64,000 nucleotides of DNA from positions 652,036 through 716,035 of the forward strand of contig QKWP01000028.1 in the NCBI GenBank assembly GCA_003550325.1, read 5' to 3'. Position 1 is the first letter of the stretch. Each line of letters starts with the position of its first letter. This DNA is from Gigaspora rosea. Lineage: Eukaryota; Glomeromycota; Glomeromycetes; Diversisporales; Gigasporaceae. The notes beneath the pieces are model-generated. The model was not told the DNA's origin and did no database searches. It saw only the letters and a program-made list of their open reading frames with translations. Positions 44,365 through 56,002 of the stretch are shown here, piece after piece. The position numbers and the translations under genes are program-made.

Positions 44365-44816
44365 CTACTTCCTCTGCCCCACATTTTTTATTAGCTGCTC
44401 TACTTCTCTAGGATCCCATATACGATACTTTGGCCCTACTTCAGAGAGAACACGATTCATAATATCATAAGGTTGGATTGTTGCTACGTCTTCAACTAAT
44501 AGTTCAGTAAACTTTATAAGAGAAGATCCACGTGCTTTGAATATCTCCATAAAGGTTGGACAAGTTGAATTGTGATGGATCAACTTTACAATATGAATAT
44601 AACCAACTTTACGCCTATTAGCAGAAATTAAAAAGAACATGTACTGATTTCACTTGTAGAGCAAATGACAAGTAATTTATTAGGCTTGTTTGTCTTGAAC
44701 TTGTTAGGTAAGGAGAATTCGATAAAATAACAGTCCAGAGCCGAGCAAACACTTTCCATGTTAGGAAATATCATGTCAACCTGTAGTGTTATACTTGTTG
44801 ATATAATAATAACCAA
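44365..44816 (-). pseudogene. MULE transposase, N-terminal part
   Basis: Two overlapping frames (44816-44628 and 44640-44365) give ALDCYFIEFSLP, LLVICSTSEISTCSF, then ISANRRKVGYIHIVK, TCPTFMEIFKARG and PREVEQLIKNV, the usual N-terminal order of this fungal MULE family. One frameshift joins them near 44635. The gene continues in frame on the other side of the nested LTR at 40960. Confidence 0.78.
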
Positions 44817-45174
44817 GTTTTTGTAAAAAGCAGGCTAAATTGAAATGTGTTTGTTAATAATGAAATTTTACAGGATTATTAAAAAATACAAGTGAAAGTT
44901 TCATAGAAAAAGGATAGGTAAGCTTTGCCTTGTATACTGATTTAAATGTTTATTAATACTAATTGATTTAAAATTTAATATAATACGTAATATTATTAGT
45001 AACCTTGTGGCATGAGAGGCTTGGGTCACGAGTTCGTATTATGAAAATCATTTTGGGCCCTTATTTGTAATATTTTTCAAAATTGGGCCCCTATCTGAAA
45101 TTATTTTTATTTTGGGCCATATTTGTAATTATTTTCATTTTTGGTCCCTTATATGTAAATTCCTCTAATTTTTA

Positions 45175-45770
45175 ATATTAATACTATGTATAAAATATAT
45201 AGTATATGAATATTTAAATATAATTTGTTTAATATAGGCTAGTGATGCTACCGAAATTGATTTTTTGAGGTCTATTTTGTCTTCATTAGAGAAAATTAAA
45301 TTTTTTATAAGGAAGAGCAAATAAAATTTATATAAATATGTTCTTTATAATTTCATCTATTCAAAAAACGTATCAAATATTTTGTCTTTTAAGTAAAATA
45401 GTCAAAAACAATTTCGTCATCAAATTTTAATTTCGGGTTTTAAAACCAACATAATTTTATCCTTATGTATAATGTAGGCAAACTTGTTGTATTTAAGATG
45501 TAAACAAGCAATTAATAATTTTTTTGTTTATTTTATCTAATTTATTTTACTTTTTATTTTAAATTCAATTATTTTGTTTTCATAATATAAATTATTTTTT
45601 ATTAACTAGTAATGCCTACTATTTTTAAAAAATATATTATATTTTAATTTATAATAACTATATCAATTAATGATTAATAGTAATTGAAACATAATATAGA
45701 ATATTGCACATAAAGAAGTATTTTTATATCATATGCAATTTTCTTTTTGTTTACATAAAATTTTATATAC
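45175..45770. other. AT-rich spacer right of the MULE
   Basis: No gene or strong repeat is seen. Confidence 0.4.
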
Positions 45771-46502
45771 AGTTAGACCTCTCTATAATTACAAGTTAGT
45801 TGCACCCTAATTTGTTGATTATATAGAGGTGTGACTATAAAATAAATGCTTTAATATGTTATATAACCAAAGACTAATAAGTTTGTGCATATTTGAAATA
45901 CTATTAAAAAATTAAGATATTTGATAGTAAATAACTTTTGATCCAGTGGTCCAATTTGGATAAAATGACTACTAGAGTGTTTGACTCTATAAAACAATTC
46001 TAAAAATTTTAAAATTATATGAATTTAATTACCAATATTGAGATATTTTACTCAGATATTTAGCTTTATCAATTTTTAAACATATAAAGTAATACAAGTC
46101 CTTAACAAATTCAGGAACTTGTAATTGAATTTTAATAGTTTTGGGCTCATTAGAATTTCTCATTGAGATGAACATTTTGGTAGTTGTTTTATCCAAATCA
46201 GATTACTCTATCAAAAGTTATTTGTTATCAAACCTTTAAAAATTTTAATAAAAAACTTTAAAAATATACAAATATAAATATTGGCCAATCAGATATTATA
46301 ATCTATATTTAATGAAATTTGGTAATTATAATGAGAGCTTATTAGTAATAAATTAACACAAAATTAAAATTTTATATAATAGTAATTATAAGCAATTTGT
46401 GACTATAATGAGGTTTTTTACTATATTTAAGTCTGTTGCACAAATTTGAGTACTTATAGAGTTGTGACTATATAGAGTATGACTATAGAGAGGTCAGACT
46501 AT
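45771..46502. mobile_element. pogo/mariner-type MITE, ~730 bp
   Basis: Inverted ends CAGTTAGACCTCTCTATAATTAC and (reverse complement) GTCTGACCTCTCTATAGTCAT, followed inward by GAGGTGTGACTATA and its partner; TA dinucleotides flank both ends. The interior is non-coding and contains a split copy of the dispersed quasi-palindrome (45925-46235). Confidence 0.78.
45925..46235. repeat. Quasi-palindrome arms separated by ~130 bp
   Basis: AATAACTTTTGATCCAGTGGTCCAATTTGGATAAAA on the left pairs with TTTTATCCAAATCAGATTACTCTATCAAAAGTTATTTG on the right, with TCTCATTGAGATGAACATTTTGGTAG between them: the motif family with an expanded loop. Confidence 0.65.
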
Positions 46503-48838
46503 AGTTAGCCAATTATTTTTAGTGATATCTAGCATATACTAGACCAATTTGAATAATCTAACTTACAATAGTGTAGGATAGCTAAAGATATCAAATTTTA
46601 TTAGTCATTTTAAAAAATATATAACTTGACAAAAAATTATTAAATCAAAAACCCTCTTTCAAATTGATAGTTTGTAATCCAAACTATATTTCTAAAAGAG
46701 GATTTTTTTATTTTTATTTTCATAGTATTATATCAGTTTAAACTTTGTTATTTTATATATAAATCAAAATTTGATGCTAATTTTTATGCATAAGCCAATA
46801 AAATAAATTATTTTTGTATTATATTATTCTAAATTTGGCACATCTTAGTAAAAAGTTATATTTTATAGTGTTCTTATCTAAATTTGGCACCTTTTTAATA
46901 ATAAAATACAAAGTGAATATCTTTAGCTATCCAGAACCCTGAACATCTAGTTTAGAGAATTTACTTATTTTTTTAGCAAAAACCCTAAAATTTAAGAAGC
47001 AAAAAAACAGTTTTTGGCAATTATCATGCATCCAGTAGTCCAATTTGACTGATCTTTTTTTTAAAAATGAAGCTCTTAGTGAGATGATCTAAAAAAAAGT
47101 TTACTCAATCTAATCACTGGATTAGAAGTTTTAATTAAATATAGTTGCCAAAATCTAGTTATAATCTATATAATATACCTCTTTATAATCACTAATTTTT
47201 TAGCTAATTAAATTTAGTAAATATGATTGGCTACTATATGTGTCCAAAAATAGCTTATTTTCAAATAAAAGTAGTTTGTTAGTNTTGCAACCAGTATCCA
47301 ATAATTATGTTAAAACTCAAGAATTGAACGAAATAATCGAAATTCAGGAATCTTAAAAAGAATTCTTTCAAAGAAATTTTATTAATAATACACCTCTTTA
47401 TAATTACTAATTTTTTAGCTAATTAAATTTAGTAAATATGATTGGCTACTATATGTGTCCAAAAATAGCTTATTTTCAAATAAAAGTAGTTTGTTAGTGA
47501 TCACAAGTAATTACTATATAGTAAAGTCTAATTACTATATTAGTCAATTATAGGACTTAAGTAAATATATTCAGGAGATCAAAATATATAACTTATTTTC
47601 TAAAATTTTCATACAAAGGGAGCATCCATAAATAATGTTATGCAAGAGGGGGTTGGACTAACAATAACGTTTTTCTCAATAAGTAGGGAGTCAAAAAATA
47701 TAATGTAATTTTTTTAGAAAAAATTGGCTAAAAAAATTGAACCAGTAGTCCAAATTTAATGAACCTTACATCTAAAAGTTACCACTATCTACTCTAAAAT
47801 TAACTTTAATAATGGTAAGGCTTCGATTGAGGCATTGATAGATTTGGTCTGAGTAACAAAAGTCGAAATAGAACTCTAAACTATGTCACAAGGCTATAAT
47901 ATTAGATCACGGAATTTGGACTTATATTACGAATTTCTTGTGTCAGGAGAGTTATTTGTTCATAATATAAACAACAGTTTATTAATTTAAGGATCTTTTA
48001 GTATAATTACTAGAGCTAACACTTGCAAGTAGGGAGAAGAATACTAGACCCTTTTTGCTTTAATAAGGCATAATTCTCGAGTTCTAACCTTCAAGAAAAA
48101 AGTAGAAGTGTTAGCTCTAAAAAAGTTTTTCTTTAACCAAACATTGTTGTAATAAATCACATATTATAATTACCATGCACCCTTAGAATATTCATTATTC
48201 TAAGTGAAGCTTGTGACTTCATAACCCGTGTTTTAAACTCTGTTTAGTATAACCCAATTAAAGAAAGAAAAATTGAATTATATGAAAACATAAATCGATT
48301 AACCTTGATTATCTAATTTTTTAAACAATTTAATCCATTCCATTGTTAGATTAATCACCTGCATCATTCTTGATCACATGATGATTGATAATAATATTAA
48401 CGAGTGCATTAGAGCCTTTCAACCCTTGCAACTAAAATAAAGAAGAATTATTAAATAGAGTGAGTTTTGAACAAACTGAAGAACTATTCACAAGAAATAC
48501 TTATCTTCAGGGATAGCAAGTCACTATGTCCAATTGGGCAATTTTTTTCTATTTTCAATTGGACATTAGTAAGACCCTAAAAGAACTTCAGACCTGGACC
48601 AAATCAACCATGCCTACCAATTCAAGGTTCAAGAGCCTTGCACTATTAAAAGATATTGGTTTAATTATATAGTGGTGTTGCTAGTAGTTTTTAACTTATA
48701 CCCAATACTTACTATTCTCACAACATGCAGCATATAATTATGGATGAGCCATTGTAGTTTATGTTGGTAATAGTAAAAAGATGAATTAGTATGTATTAGA
48801 ATTATCACAATTTCTATTGTGAATTACTAAAAAAAGTT
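46503..48838. other. AT-rich region with decayed repeat copies
   Basis: No gene is seen. Contents: a weak quasi-palindrome at 47030-47130 (ATCCAGTAGTCCAATTTGA with AATCTAATCACTGGATTAG), a repeated block at 47175-47283 and 47390-47498 around an N at 47284, and a partial copy of the ATTAGTTTGCATT family at 48770-48840. Confidence 0.5.
47175..47498. other. ~105-bp near-duplicate block flanking an N
   Basis: CTCTTTATAATxACTAATTTTTTAGC through AAGTAGTTTGTTAGT occurs just before the N (47284) and again at 47392-47498. The two copies differ by at least one base and have different left flanks, so this is a repeat-induced contig break rather than a clean overlap. Confidence 0.6.
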
Positions 48839-48849
48839 CTTTACTAAGG

Positions 48850-49737
48850 GGAGCGTCAGAAATCACCTGATTAGGGTTTCACTAAGTAGCAGACCAGAAA
48901 GTCTACAGACACGTACAAGTCACGTGATATTTCATCTTACGGACATGTACTGAAATAATAATTTTTTTTTGATTTAAAAAATGATGCTTTTATTCCAAGA
49001 TAGCATCCTTTATCATCCTAATAAAACTTGTTCTTTGAGTCTTTCCGGTTCTAAATAATGATGATATTATTAATACTGTAATATCTGATCAGTAGAATCA
49101 GAAATATGAAGTTATGACCTTTCAAAATTTGGTAAAGATTATATTATATATAAATTTAATAAGACTATATATTGGCTCTACTGAGTTAATTTTAATAATC
49201 TCACCACAATTAGTATCAAAAAAACCAGAAGAATAAGTTTACTTAGAGTGATAATAGAGGTTAACTTGGTTCGAAAGTCTTCTAGGCCATCTTTTACTTA
49301 TTTATATTTTTTTTAAAAATTTTGATTGAGATTTTATAATTGGTTAACCTCCTTTACTATCCTAAGAAAACCAATTCTCCTGGTTTTTCTGGTTCTAATA
49401 GTGGCGAGATATTAAAATAAACTCAATAGAACCGTATATATAGTGTATGAAGTTTATGTGATGTTTTTTTTAATCTTTAAAACATCACCCAAATTTTGAA
49501 ATGTCATATCACCATTCTACTGATAATAATCTCATTACTGTTAGCACTGGAAAGACCAGGGGACAAGCTTATTAGAAAGATAAAGGGTTAACTTAGTACA
49601 AAAGCCTTAACGGATCATTTTTTAAATCAATAAAAATCAATATTTCGGTATGTGTCCGTAAGATGAAATATCACGTGCCCTGTACATGTCCGTAGGCTTT
49701 CCAGTAGCGGACCCCCCTACCCCCACCTGATAATTTT
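48850..49737. mobile_element. ~890-bp foldback MITE with internal inverted repeats
   Basis: Outer arms share TCACGTGATATTTCATCTTACGGACA (48935-48955 and 49655-49680). A second nested pair, from about 48998 to 49615, shares GGTTAACTTGGTTCGAAAG-type and CTGGTTTTTCTGG-type blocks with a centre near 49300. It is non-coding. Confidence 0.72.
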
Positions 49738-49794
49738 TATAAGCATTTGATTGGTTAAAATTTAATAATATATATATATATTAAAATTTGGATA

Positions 49795-49915
49795 ACTTTT
49801 GATCTACTGGTTTGTTTTGGACGATTCAACTACCAAAATGTTCGTCTCAGTGAGACGATTCTAACAAGCCCAAAACCATCAAAATCCAATCACAGGATCC
49901 CAAGATCGTTCAACT
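49795..49915. repeat. Quasi-palindrome copy
   Basis: AACTTTTGATCTACTGGTTTG, TTCAACTACCAAAATG, TTCGTCTCAGTGAGACGATT and AAAATCCAATCACAGGATCCCAAGATCGTT are in the family order. Confidence 0.7.
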
Positions 49916-50059
49916 TTGTGTAATTTTAATAGTAATTTTTAAAATTACTAAGTAAATTTATCTTTTATATTCAGACTTTTTAGTCAAGTTTGAGTCTGTC
50001 TGGGTCTGGTCCAAAGTCTGCAGACTGGTCTGAGATGAATATATTTATATGTATTTTTT

Positions 50060-51530
50060 GGTGCTGAACAAGTTTACTTGTGCATTTTGTTCGAATAAAT
50101 TAGTAAAATTTTATGAATCATTAATAAATTCTATAAAATCTTATAATTCACAAATTTTTATTAATTAATTCTAACAAAATGCGCCAAGTAAACTTGTTCA
50201 GCACCTAAAAATGTATTAAAATGGCTAGTTTGTTTTTATTTTACTTGAAATTTGAGATTTGATGCACAATTTTGGAGTTTTGATCAAAAAAGACAAATTT
50301 TAATAGCTTATCTCCAGATTTCAAGTAAAATAAAAACAACCCTACCAATTTAATGTATTTTTAGGTGTTTAACAAGTTTACTTAGTGCATTAATTTAGAA
50401 ATAATTAGTAAAATTTTGTGAATCATAAGATTTTATAGAATTTTATTAGTAAAATTCTATAAAATCTTAAAAATTCACAAATATTTATTAATTAATTCTA
50501 ACAAAATGCACTAAGTAAACTTGTTCAGCACCTAAAAATACATTAAATCGGCAGGGTTGTTTTTATTTTACTTGAAATTTGGAGAAAAGATGCTTAAATT
50601 TGACTTTTTTGATCAAAAATCCAAAATTATGCATCTTTTCTCCAAATTTCAAGTAAAATAAAAACAACCCTGCCGATTTAATGCATTTTTAGGTGCTGAA
50701 CAAGTTTACTTAGTGCATTTTGTTAGAATTAATTAATAAAAATTTGTGAATTTTAAGATTTTATAGAATTTTACTAATAAAATTCTATAAAATCTTATGA
50801 TTCACAAAATTTTACTAATTATTTCTAACTTAATGCACTAAGTAAACTTGTTCAGCACCTAAAAATACATTAAATCGGCAGGGTTGTTTTTATTTTACTT
50901 GAAATTTGGAGAAAAGATGCATAATTTTGGATTTTTGATCAAAAAAGTCAAATTTAAGCATCTTTTCTCCAAATTTCAAGTAAAATAAAAACAACCCTGC
51001 CGATTTAATGTATTTTTAGGTGCTGAACAAGTTTACTTAGTGCATTATGTTAGAATTAATTAGTAAAATTTTATGAATCATAAGATTTTATAGAATTTTA
51101 TTAATAAAATTCTATAAAATCTTATGATTCATAAAATTTTACTAATTAATTCTAACTTAATTCACTAAGTAAACTTGTTCAGGGCCTAAAAATACATTAA
51201 ATTGGCAGGCTTGTTTTTATTTTACTTGAAATTTGGAGAAAAGATGCATAATTTTGGATTTTTGATCAAAAAAGTCAAATTTAAGCATCTTTTCTCCAAA
51301 TTTCAAGTAAAATAAAAACAAACTAGCCATTTTAATACATTTTTAGGTGCTAAACAAGTTTACTTAGTGCATTTTGTTAGAATTAATTAATAAAAATTTG
51401 CAAATTATAAGATTTTATAGAATTTTATTAATAAAATTCTATAAAATCTTATGATTCATAAAATTTTACTAATTTATTCTAACAAAATGCACTAAGTAAA
51501 CTTGTTCAGTGCCAAAAAAATACATATAAT
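50060..51530. repeat. Satellite of alternating palindromes, period ~327 bp
   Basis: Five A palindromes (~165 bp, ends GGTGCTGAACAAGTTTACTT and its complement) alternate with four B palindromes (~160 bp, ends TTGTTTTTATTTTACTTGAA and its complement). A-unit starts are near 50061, 50365, 50693, 51020 and 51347, giving periods of 304, 328, 327 and 327. Copies 2 to 5 are very similar; the first is more diverged. GTCTGGTCTG/CAGACCAGAC repeats flank both sides (49985-50030, 51545-51685). Confidence 0.93.
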
Positions 51531-51689
51531 TATATTCGAACTTAGACTGGTCTGCAGATTTCAGACCAGACCCAGACTGGACTCTTAATTGAGTCTGGTC
51601 TGAAGTCTGAAATTAGTAAAATTTAGAGTTGAGTCTGGTCTGATCCCGGACCAGACCCAGACTGGAACAGACCCAGACTGGACATAGGA

Positions 51690-51955
51690 GCACTAGTCTC
51701 AATAAGACGAATCGAATGGTACCAAAATAATCTAATTCTGATCGATATGGCACGTGGTATTCATCATAGAACTTAGGTGCACCAAATTAGACATATCTAA
51801 TTATTAATTGCTTATAGAATACAAATCTTTGTTGATTATAGGATCCTGTGATTAGAATTTAGTGATTTTAGGATTGTTAGAATCGGCTCACTAAGGCGAA
51901 CATTTTGGTAGTTAAATTATCAAAAATGGAATGGTGGATCAAAAGTTATTCAATA
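51690..51955. repeat. Two half-copies of the quasi-palindrome
   Basis: AGTCTCAATAAGACGAATCGAATGGTACCAAAAT (51690-51730) and TCGGCTCACTAAGGCGAACATTTTGGTAGTTAAATTATC..GATCAAAAGTTATTC (51885-51955). Confidence 0.65.
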
Positions 51956-52085
51956 TTAAAAATTATATATATATAATAATATATATAAATATATTTTTAT
52001 ATATATTATATATATTATATTATATATAGGACCTGATAATTGCTCTACCCCCCACCTACCTAATAAATCAGGTGATAAATGGCAC

Positions 52086-53114
52086 TTCCCTAACTTACTT
52101 GGCATATAATACGTTTAAAGCTTGAGTTAACAACGAATTATTGTGGCTTCTATTAAGAATTACTATAAAAAGTTCTTATACAATACTTGCTCGTTATTCT
52201 AATAACACAATATGTGGTTGGGACAGAATTAGTTGTGTTGAAATTATTATTGCCTCTATCATGATTTACTGCTATAAACCTTACTATTCTGGCGATACAC
52301 AGTATATATTAATGTTGTCCATATCTCATTCTAATTTCAAAAATACAAATTGTACATAACGAATGAAAGTCGATCTTTTAAATCTCAAATACAAAGTGCG
52401 TGTAACAAATGTAAGTCAATTTTTTTTTTAAAAAAATTAAATTATAGTAATAGATCAAATACAAATTATGACAAATTTATTACGACATAAACATGCAAAT
52501 AAATAGATCGTCATAATTGTTCATATTTTAAATATTCTCACGGTCTTACAGTTTTTGGATATAGCAAATCAAAAATGGCAAAGTGCAAAAATATTTTATA
52601 ACTGATAGCAATCAATTTTTGACAGGTACGTAATGAGATCATATCTACCTGATTACAACATATTTACACACAATTATGAATATATTTCCCATACCATCGT
52701 TTATACATGCATGTGTTGTCATCCTGTGCCGTCAGAATCACCATAACCCTTCTATAAATTGGAAAAATAAAAACCATTGCCCCACCTTAAAAAAAAAGGA
52801 TTCTTGAAAAATCAGCATAGCGAACATCAAAAAAGTTGAATGGAAACCATCTATTCGCATTTCATGTTACAGAAGAACTGTAATCGTACTGGTATATATC
52901 ATGCACATACACACGTATAGGATGTATATAATTTTTCCACAATGACAATTTCTTCACACATATGCATAATGAAGCAATTACATGTAACATATGGGGTGTC
53001 TTTAATTAAAAGAGCCCATTTTTACATTTTTTTGAAAAATGAGTTTTCGTTAAATTCATATAAATTTTGACATGATTGACTTTTTTTAATTATAAATGAA
53101 AGTCGAATTACATA
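52086..53114. other. Start of the right-hand repeat field
   Basis: No gene is seen. It contains one copy of the ATTAGTTGTGTTGAAATTATTATTGCC family (52225-52300), one CATCAAAAAAGTTGAATGGAAACCATC copy (52828) and the left half of a TIR element (52987-53337; ends GGGGTGTCTTTAATTAAAAGAGCCC and its complement). Confidence 0.55.
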
Positions 53115-53337
53115 ATAAAAAATCAAGATAATGTAAAAAGAAAAATTACATGAGGCTGTGTAGAGCCAACACGTCACGAGTTTACCCGATAGTCACCTGC
53201 CGTCTTTAACCAATCAATATCATGAAATTTGATTGATCCCAGATCAGTCCAAAAATCAAAACAAATAATTAAACTCAAATATCTCAAAATAAAATATATG
53301 TAAAAATGGGCCCTTTTAATTGAAGACACTCCATATG
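52987..53337. mobile_element. ~350-bp MITE with 38-bp TIRs
   Basis: ATATGGGGTGTCTTTAATTAAAAGAGCCCATTTTTACAT is inverted at 53300-53337. Only the right half is present in the second copy of the duplicated block (to 58326), because that copy starts inside this element. Confidence 0.8.
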
Positions 53338-55750
53338 ATATTTTCCAATACCTACTAAAATAGGAAAAAATACAATAAACACTGTAACTTCCAAAATAGA
53401 AAAAAATATAGCACACCATAAAGTTGAGCTGAACCATCCCTCTACATTTCATGTGATTGTACTGGTATATATTTCCTAAACCATCATTCAATATACATTA
53501 ACATGCACGTGTTGTCATACGTGTCATCAGAATCACCATAATCTCTTAAAAATCAGTATAGCAAACATCAAAAAGTTGAACAGAAACCATCCTTTCCATA
53601 TTTCATATTATACAAGAAACGTGATCGTACTAGTATTGAAATCAAAATAATCAGTGACACCAGTTTGCATCATAATGAGTGATTTGCAAATGAAATTATA
53701 TTATATATATACAGTATATAAAATTTTAAATTAACATGTTAATATCATAATAAGAGATTATAATCAGTGATGCCAGCCTTACATCATAACAGTGATTTAC
53801 ATATATTATATATTTGGTATAAAAATTTTAACTCTTTCTAAAAAAGAATAAATGAAAATCATTACTTCTACTAAAAAAGGTTTTTGCAAAAATCAGGATA
53901 AGCGATATCAAAAAAGTTGAAAGAAACCATTCCTATATATATTTCATGTTATACAAGAAATGTGATTGTACTAGTATTACTTATTGTTCCACATTATTTC
54001 TGAATTTAATTCTGAATGAACATCTTTCTTGATTTTCATCGATTGTGAAATGCACAGCAATGTAATAAATTACTGATAATAATTACTTATTAATAATTAC
54101 TTTTTTTTCATTAATATATATATAAAGATTATTCTTTTATTGTTTTATCATTATTTTTTTTGTATTGGCGTAATAGAAGAACTTTTCATGTCTAAACAAA
54201 ATAGGAATAACTTGGAGATGCAAGTTTTTTATGTCGAAAAAAATAAATTTATGTTTGTTTAAAAAAATTTAGTAATTATCTTCTAGACATGACACCTGAC
54301 CAGATTCTTGCCATTGCCGAAAAATAAATGTGAATATGTTCTATGCAGGGAATATAAAAATTATTAATTACATTGTTAAATATATATGAATATTAGAACT
54401 ATTCTTTTAATGTATGAAAACTTAGCATTGAATATTTAGATGATATATAGTAATTCATTTTTATTTATTTTTATTTATTTATTTATTTATTTTTCTAATT
54501 TTTTTTACTTTATTATTATAGAGTTACTTTATTTGATTTATGTATTATTACTGTATATATAAATCAACAATCATATAAATATCTTATCCGGATATAACCA
54601 TTATCCTTTTATTTGAATAGGATATAAAACCGGTTAATAAATTTTGTTAAAGGTTACAACCTTTCGGATAAAAAGTTATTCAGGTATGAGCACTATGTAT
54701 ATGGCTGTAAATGCCATAGTTATCTGTTATGATGAAATTCTGGTAGTTTATTCATTTCATAAATCGATTACATATATATGATGATAGGTCGATTATGAAT
54801 AAACAAAAATATCACAACAATCATATAAATAATCATGAGAACATTGTAATAATTATTCAATTACAGTTTTTAACAGTTTGAATATATGACAAACACTATT
54901 ACTATGTAGTAATTCACAGGTGACCATTGAAAAAACCAATGAGATAGTTTACCGACACAGCATCCACATGATTTATCTATCCCTTATTAGTACAGCAAAA
55001 GTTGACATGATTAATTATTCGTGTCCTCATTTTAGTTATAGTACTTCAAAATAAATTGATTAGATTGAAAATGAAATGTTAATTGCTGTGCTAATAAAAA
55101 AGATAAAATACATGGATGATGTATTAGTAGATCTCAAATTCAAATGGACAAACTCTAAATCAGAAGGCATGTATATAATTTTTTCTTACAATTATTATTT
55201 TCACACAGTTATATGTACACATGTATGTACCTACATTGCAATTAAATCATAATAATGTAACAGCATCATTATTCCTACCAAAAAAGGATTTTCAAAATCA
55301 GCATATGTAGTGAACATCGAAAAAGTTTATCTAACATTTCATGTGATCATACTGGTATTATGAATTATTTTTAATAATCAAATCAAAAGTTGGCTAAAAT
55401 TTAAAAACAGATTTACTTTAAATAGCAAGCCTATTGATCATAATAATGAAGTCGTTATAAATGACATCAGAATATCACTCTATCAAAGTAAATGATTGGT
55501 TTAGATGTGCCGCTGCATGGCACATGTAAGCCAATCATTTAAGTTTTAAGCATGAAACTGTTGTATTGGGAGTTAATATATGATCTACTTGCATTCTTGA
55601 TATATAAATATATATACCATCCTAACTGCATCAAGATAACCCTAACTAAATTTACTCTGCTTTAACCTCTCTCTAAAATTAGAAATTTTATATTACATAA
55701 AATAGGTAGTGATCATGAGAAAAAATGTGCTTTGTATCAACACCAACTAG

Positions 55751-56002
55751 CAGTGTTGTCACTTGGACGTGTCCATACTATGTTTTTTGTCCAACGTCCA
55801 AGATTGTCCAAAATCGTCCAAGCCTATATCCCATGTTTAACTAATAAATAAAGTAATTTAAAAAAATATATAATTATATATTTTGTTAGGTGCTGAACTC
55901 ATTGGTAAAAAAATTAAAATAGATTATCTTAATAAAATTTTAAGTAATTTTAATTTGAAAAAATGTCCAAAATGTCCAAAAAATGTCCAAGTGACAATAC
56001 TG
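55751..56002. mobile_element. hAT-type MITE, 252 bp
   Basis: Ends CAGTGTTGTCACTTGGAC and (reverse complement) CAGTATTGTCACTTGGAC; imperfect 8-bp target copies CCAACTAG and CCAATCAG. It is internally rich in GTCCAA. The duplicate lies at 60740-60991. Confidence 0.85.

Larger units (their letters stand above)
37772..45165 (-). mobile_element. Mutator-like element (MULE), 7.39 kb including a nested LTR
   Basis: Inverted ends begin GAGGAATTTA and share about 110 bp (TATAAGGG-CC.AAAAATGAAAATAATTACAAATA.. and its partner at 45040-45165). The 9-bp target duplication TAATTTTTA is exact at 37763-37771 and 45166-45174, a MULE hallmark. The interior encodes a MULE transposase on the minus strand. Without the nested LTR (3.38 kb) it would be about 4 kb. 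An inverted-repeat element and an LTR-like repeat occupy the non-coding left half. Confidence 0.92.
48845..52085. mobile_element. Large composite foldback region with outer inverted repeats
   Basis: The left outer end (AGGGGAGCGTCAGAAATCACCTGATTAGG) is inverted at 52040-52085 (CCTAATAAATCAGGTGAT...CTTCCCT). TTACT lies beside both ends. The related repeat at 57640-57700 lacks the whole block, so it resembles an empty site. Inside are a ~890-bp TIR element, quasi-palindromes and the palindromic satellite. Nothing coding is seen. Whether it moved as one unit is uncertain. Confidence 0.55.

Noticed and set aside
53174-53491. 105-codon minus-strand ORF, repeated at 58163-58480
   Set aside because: It is made of AT-rich repeat and MITE sequence; it appears twice only because the block is duplicated, and shows no domain.
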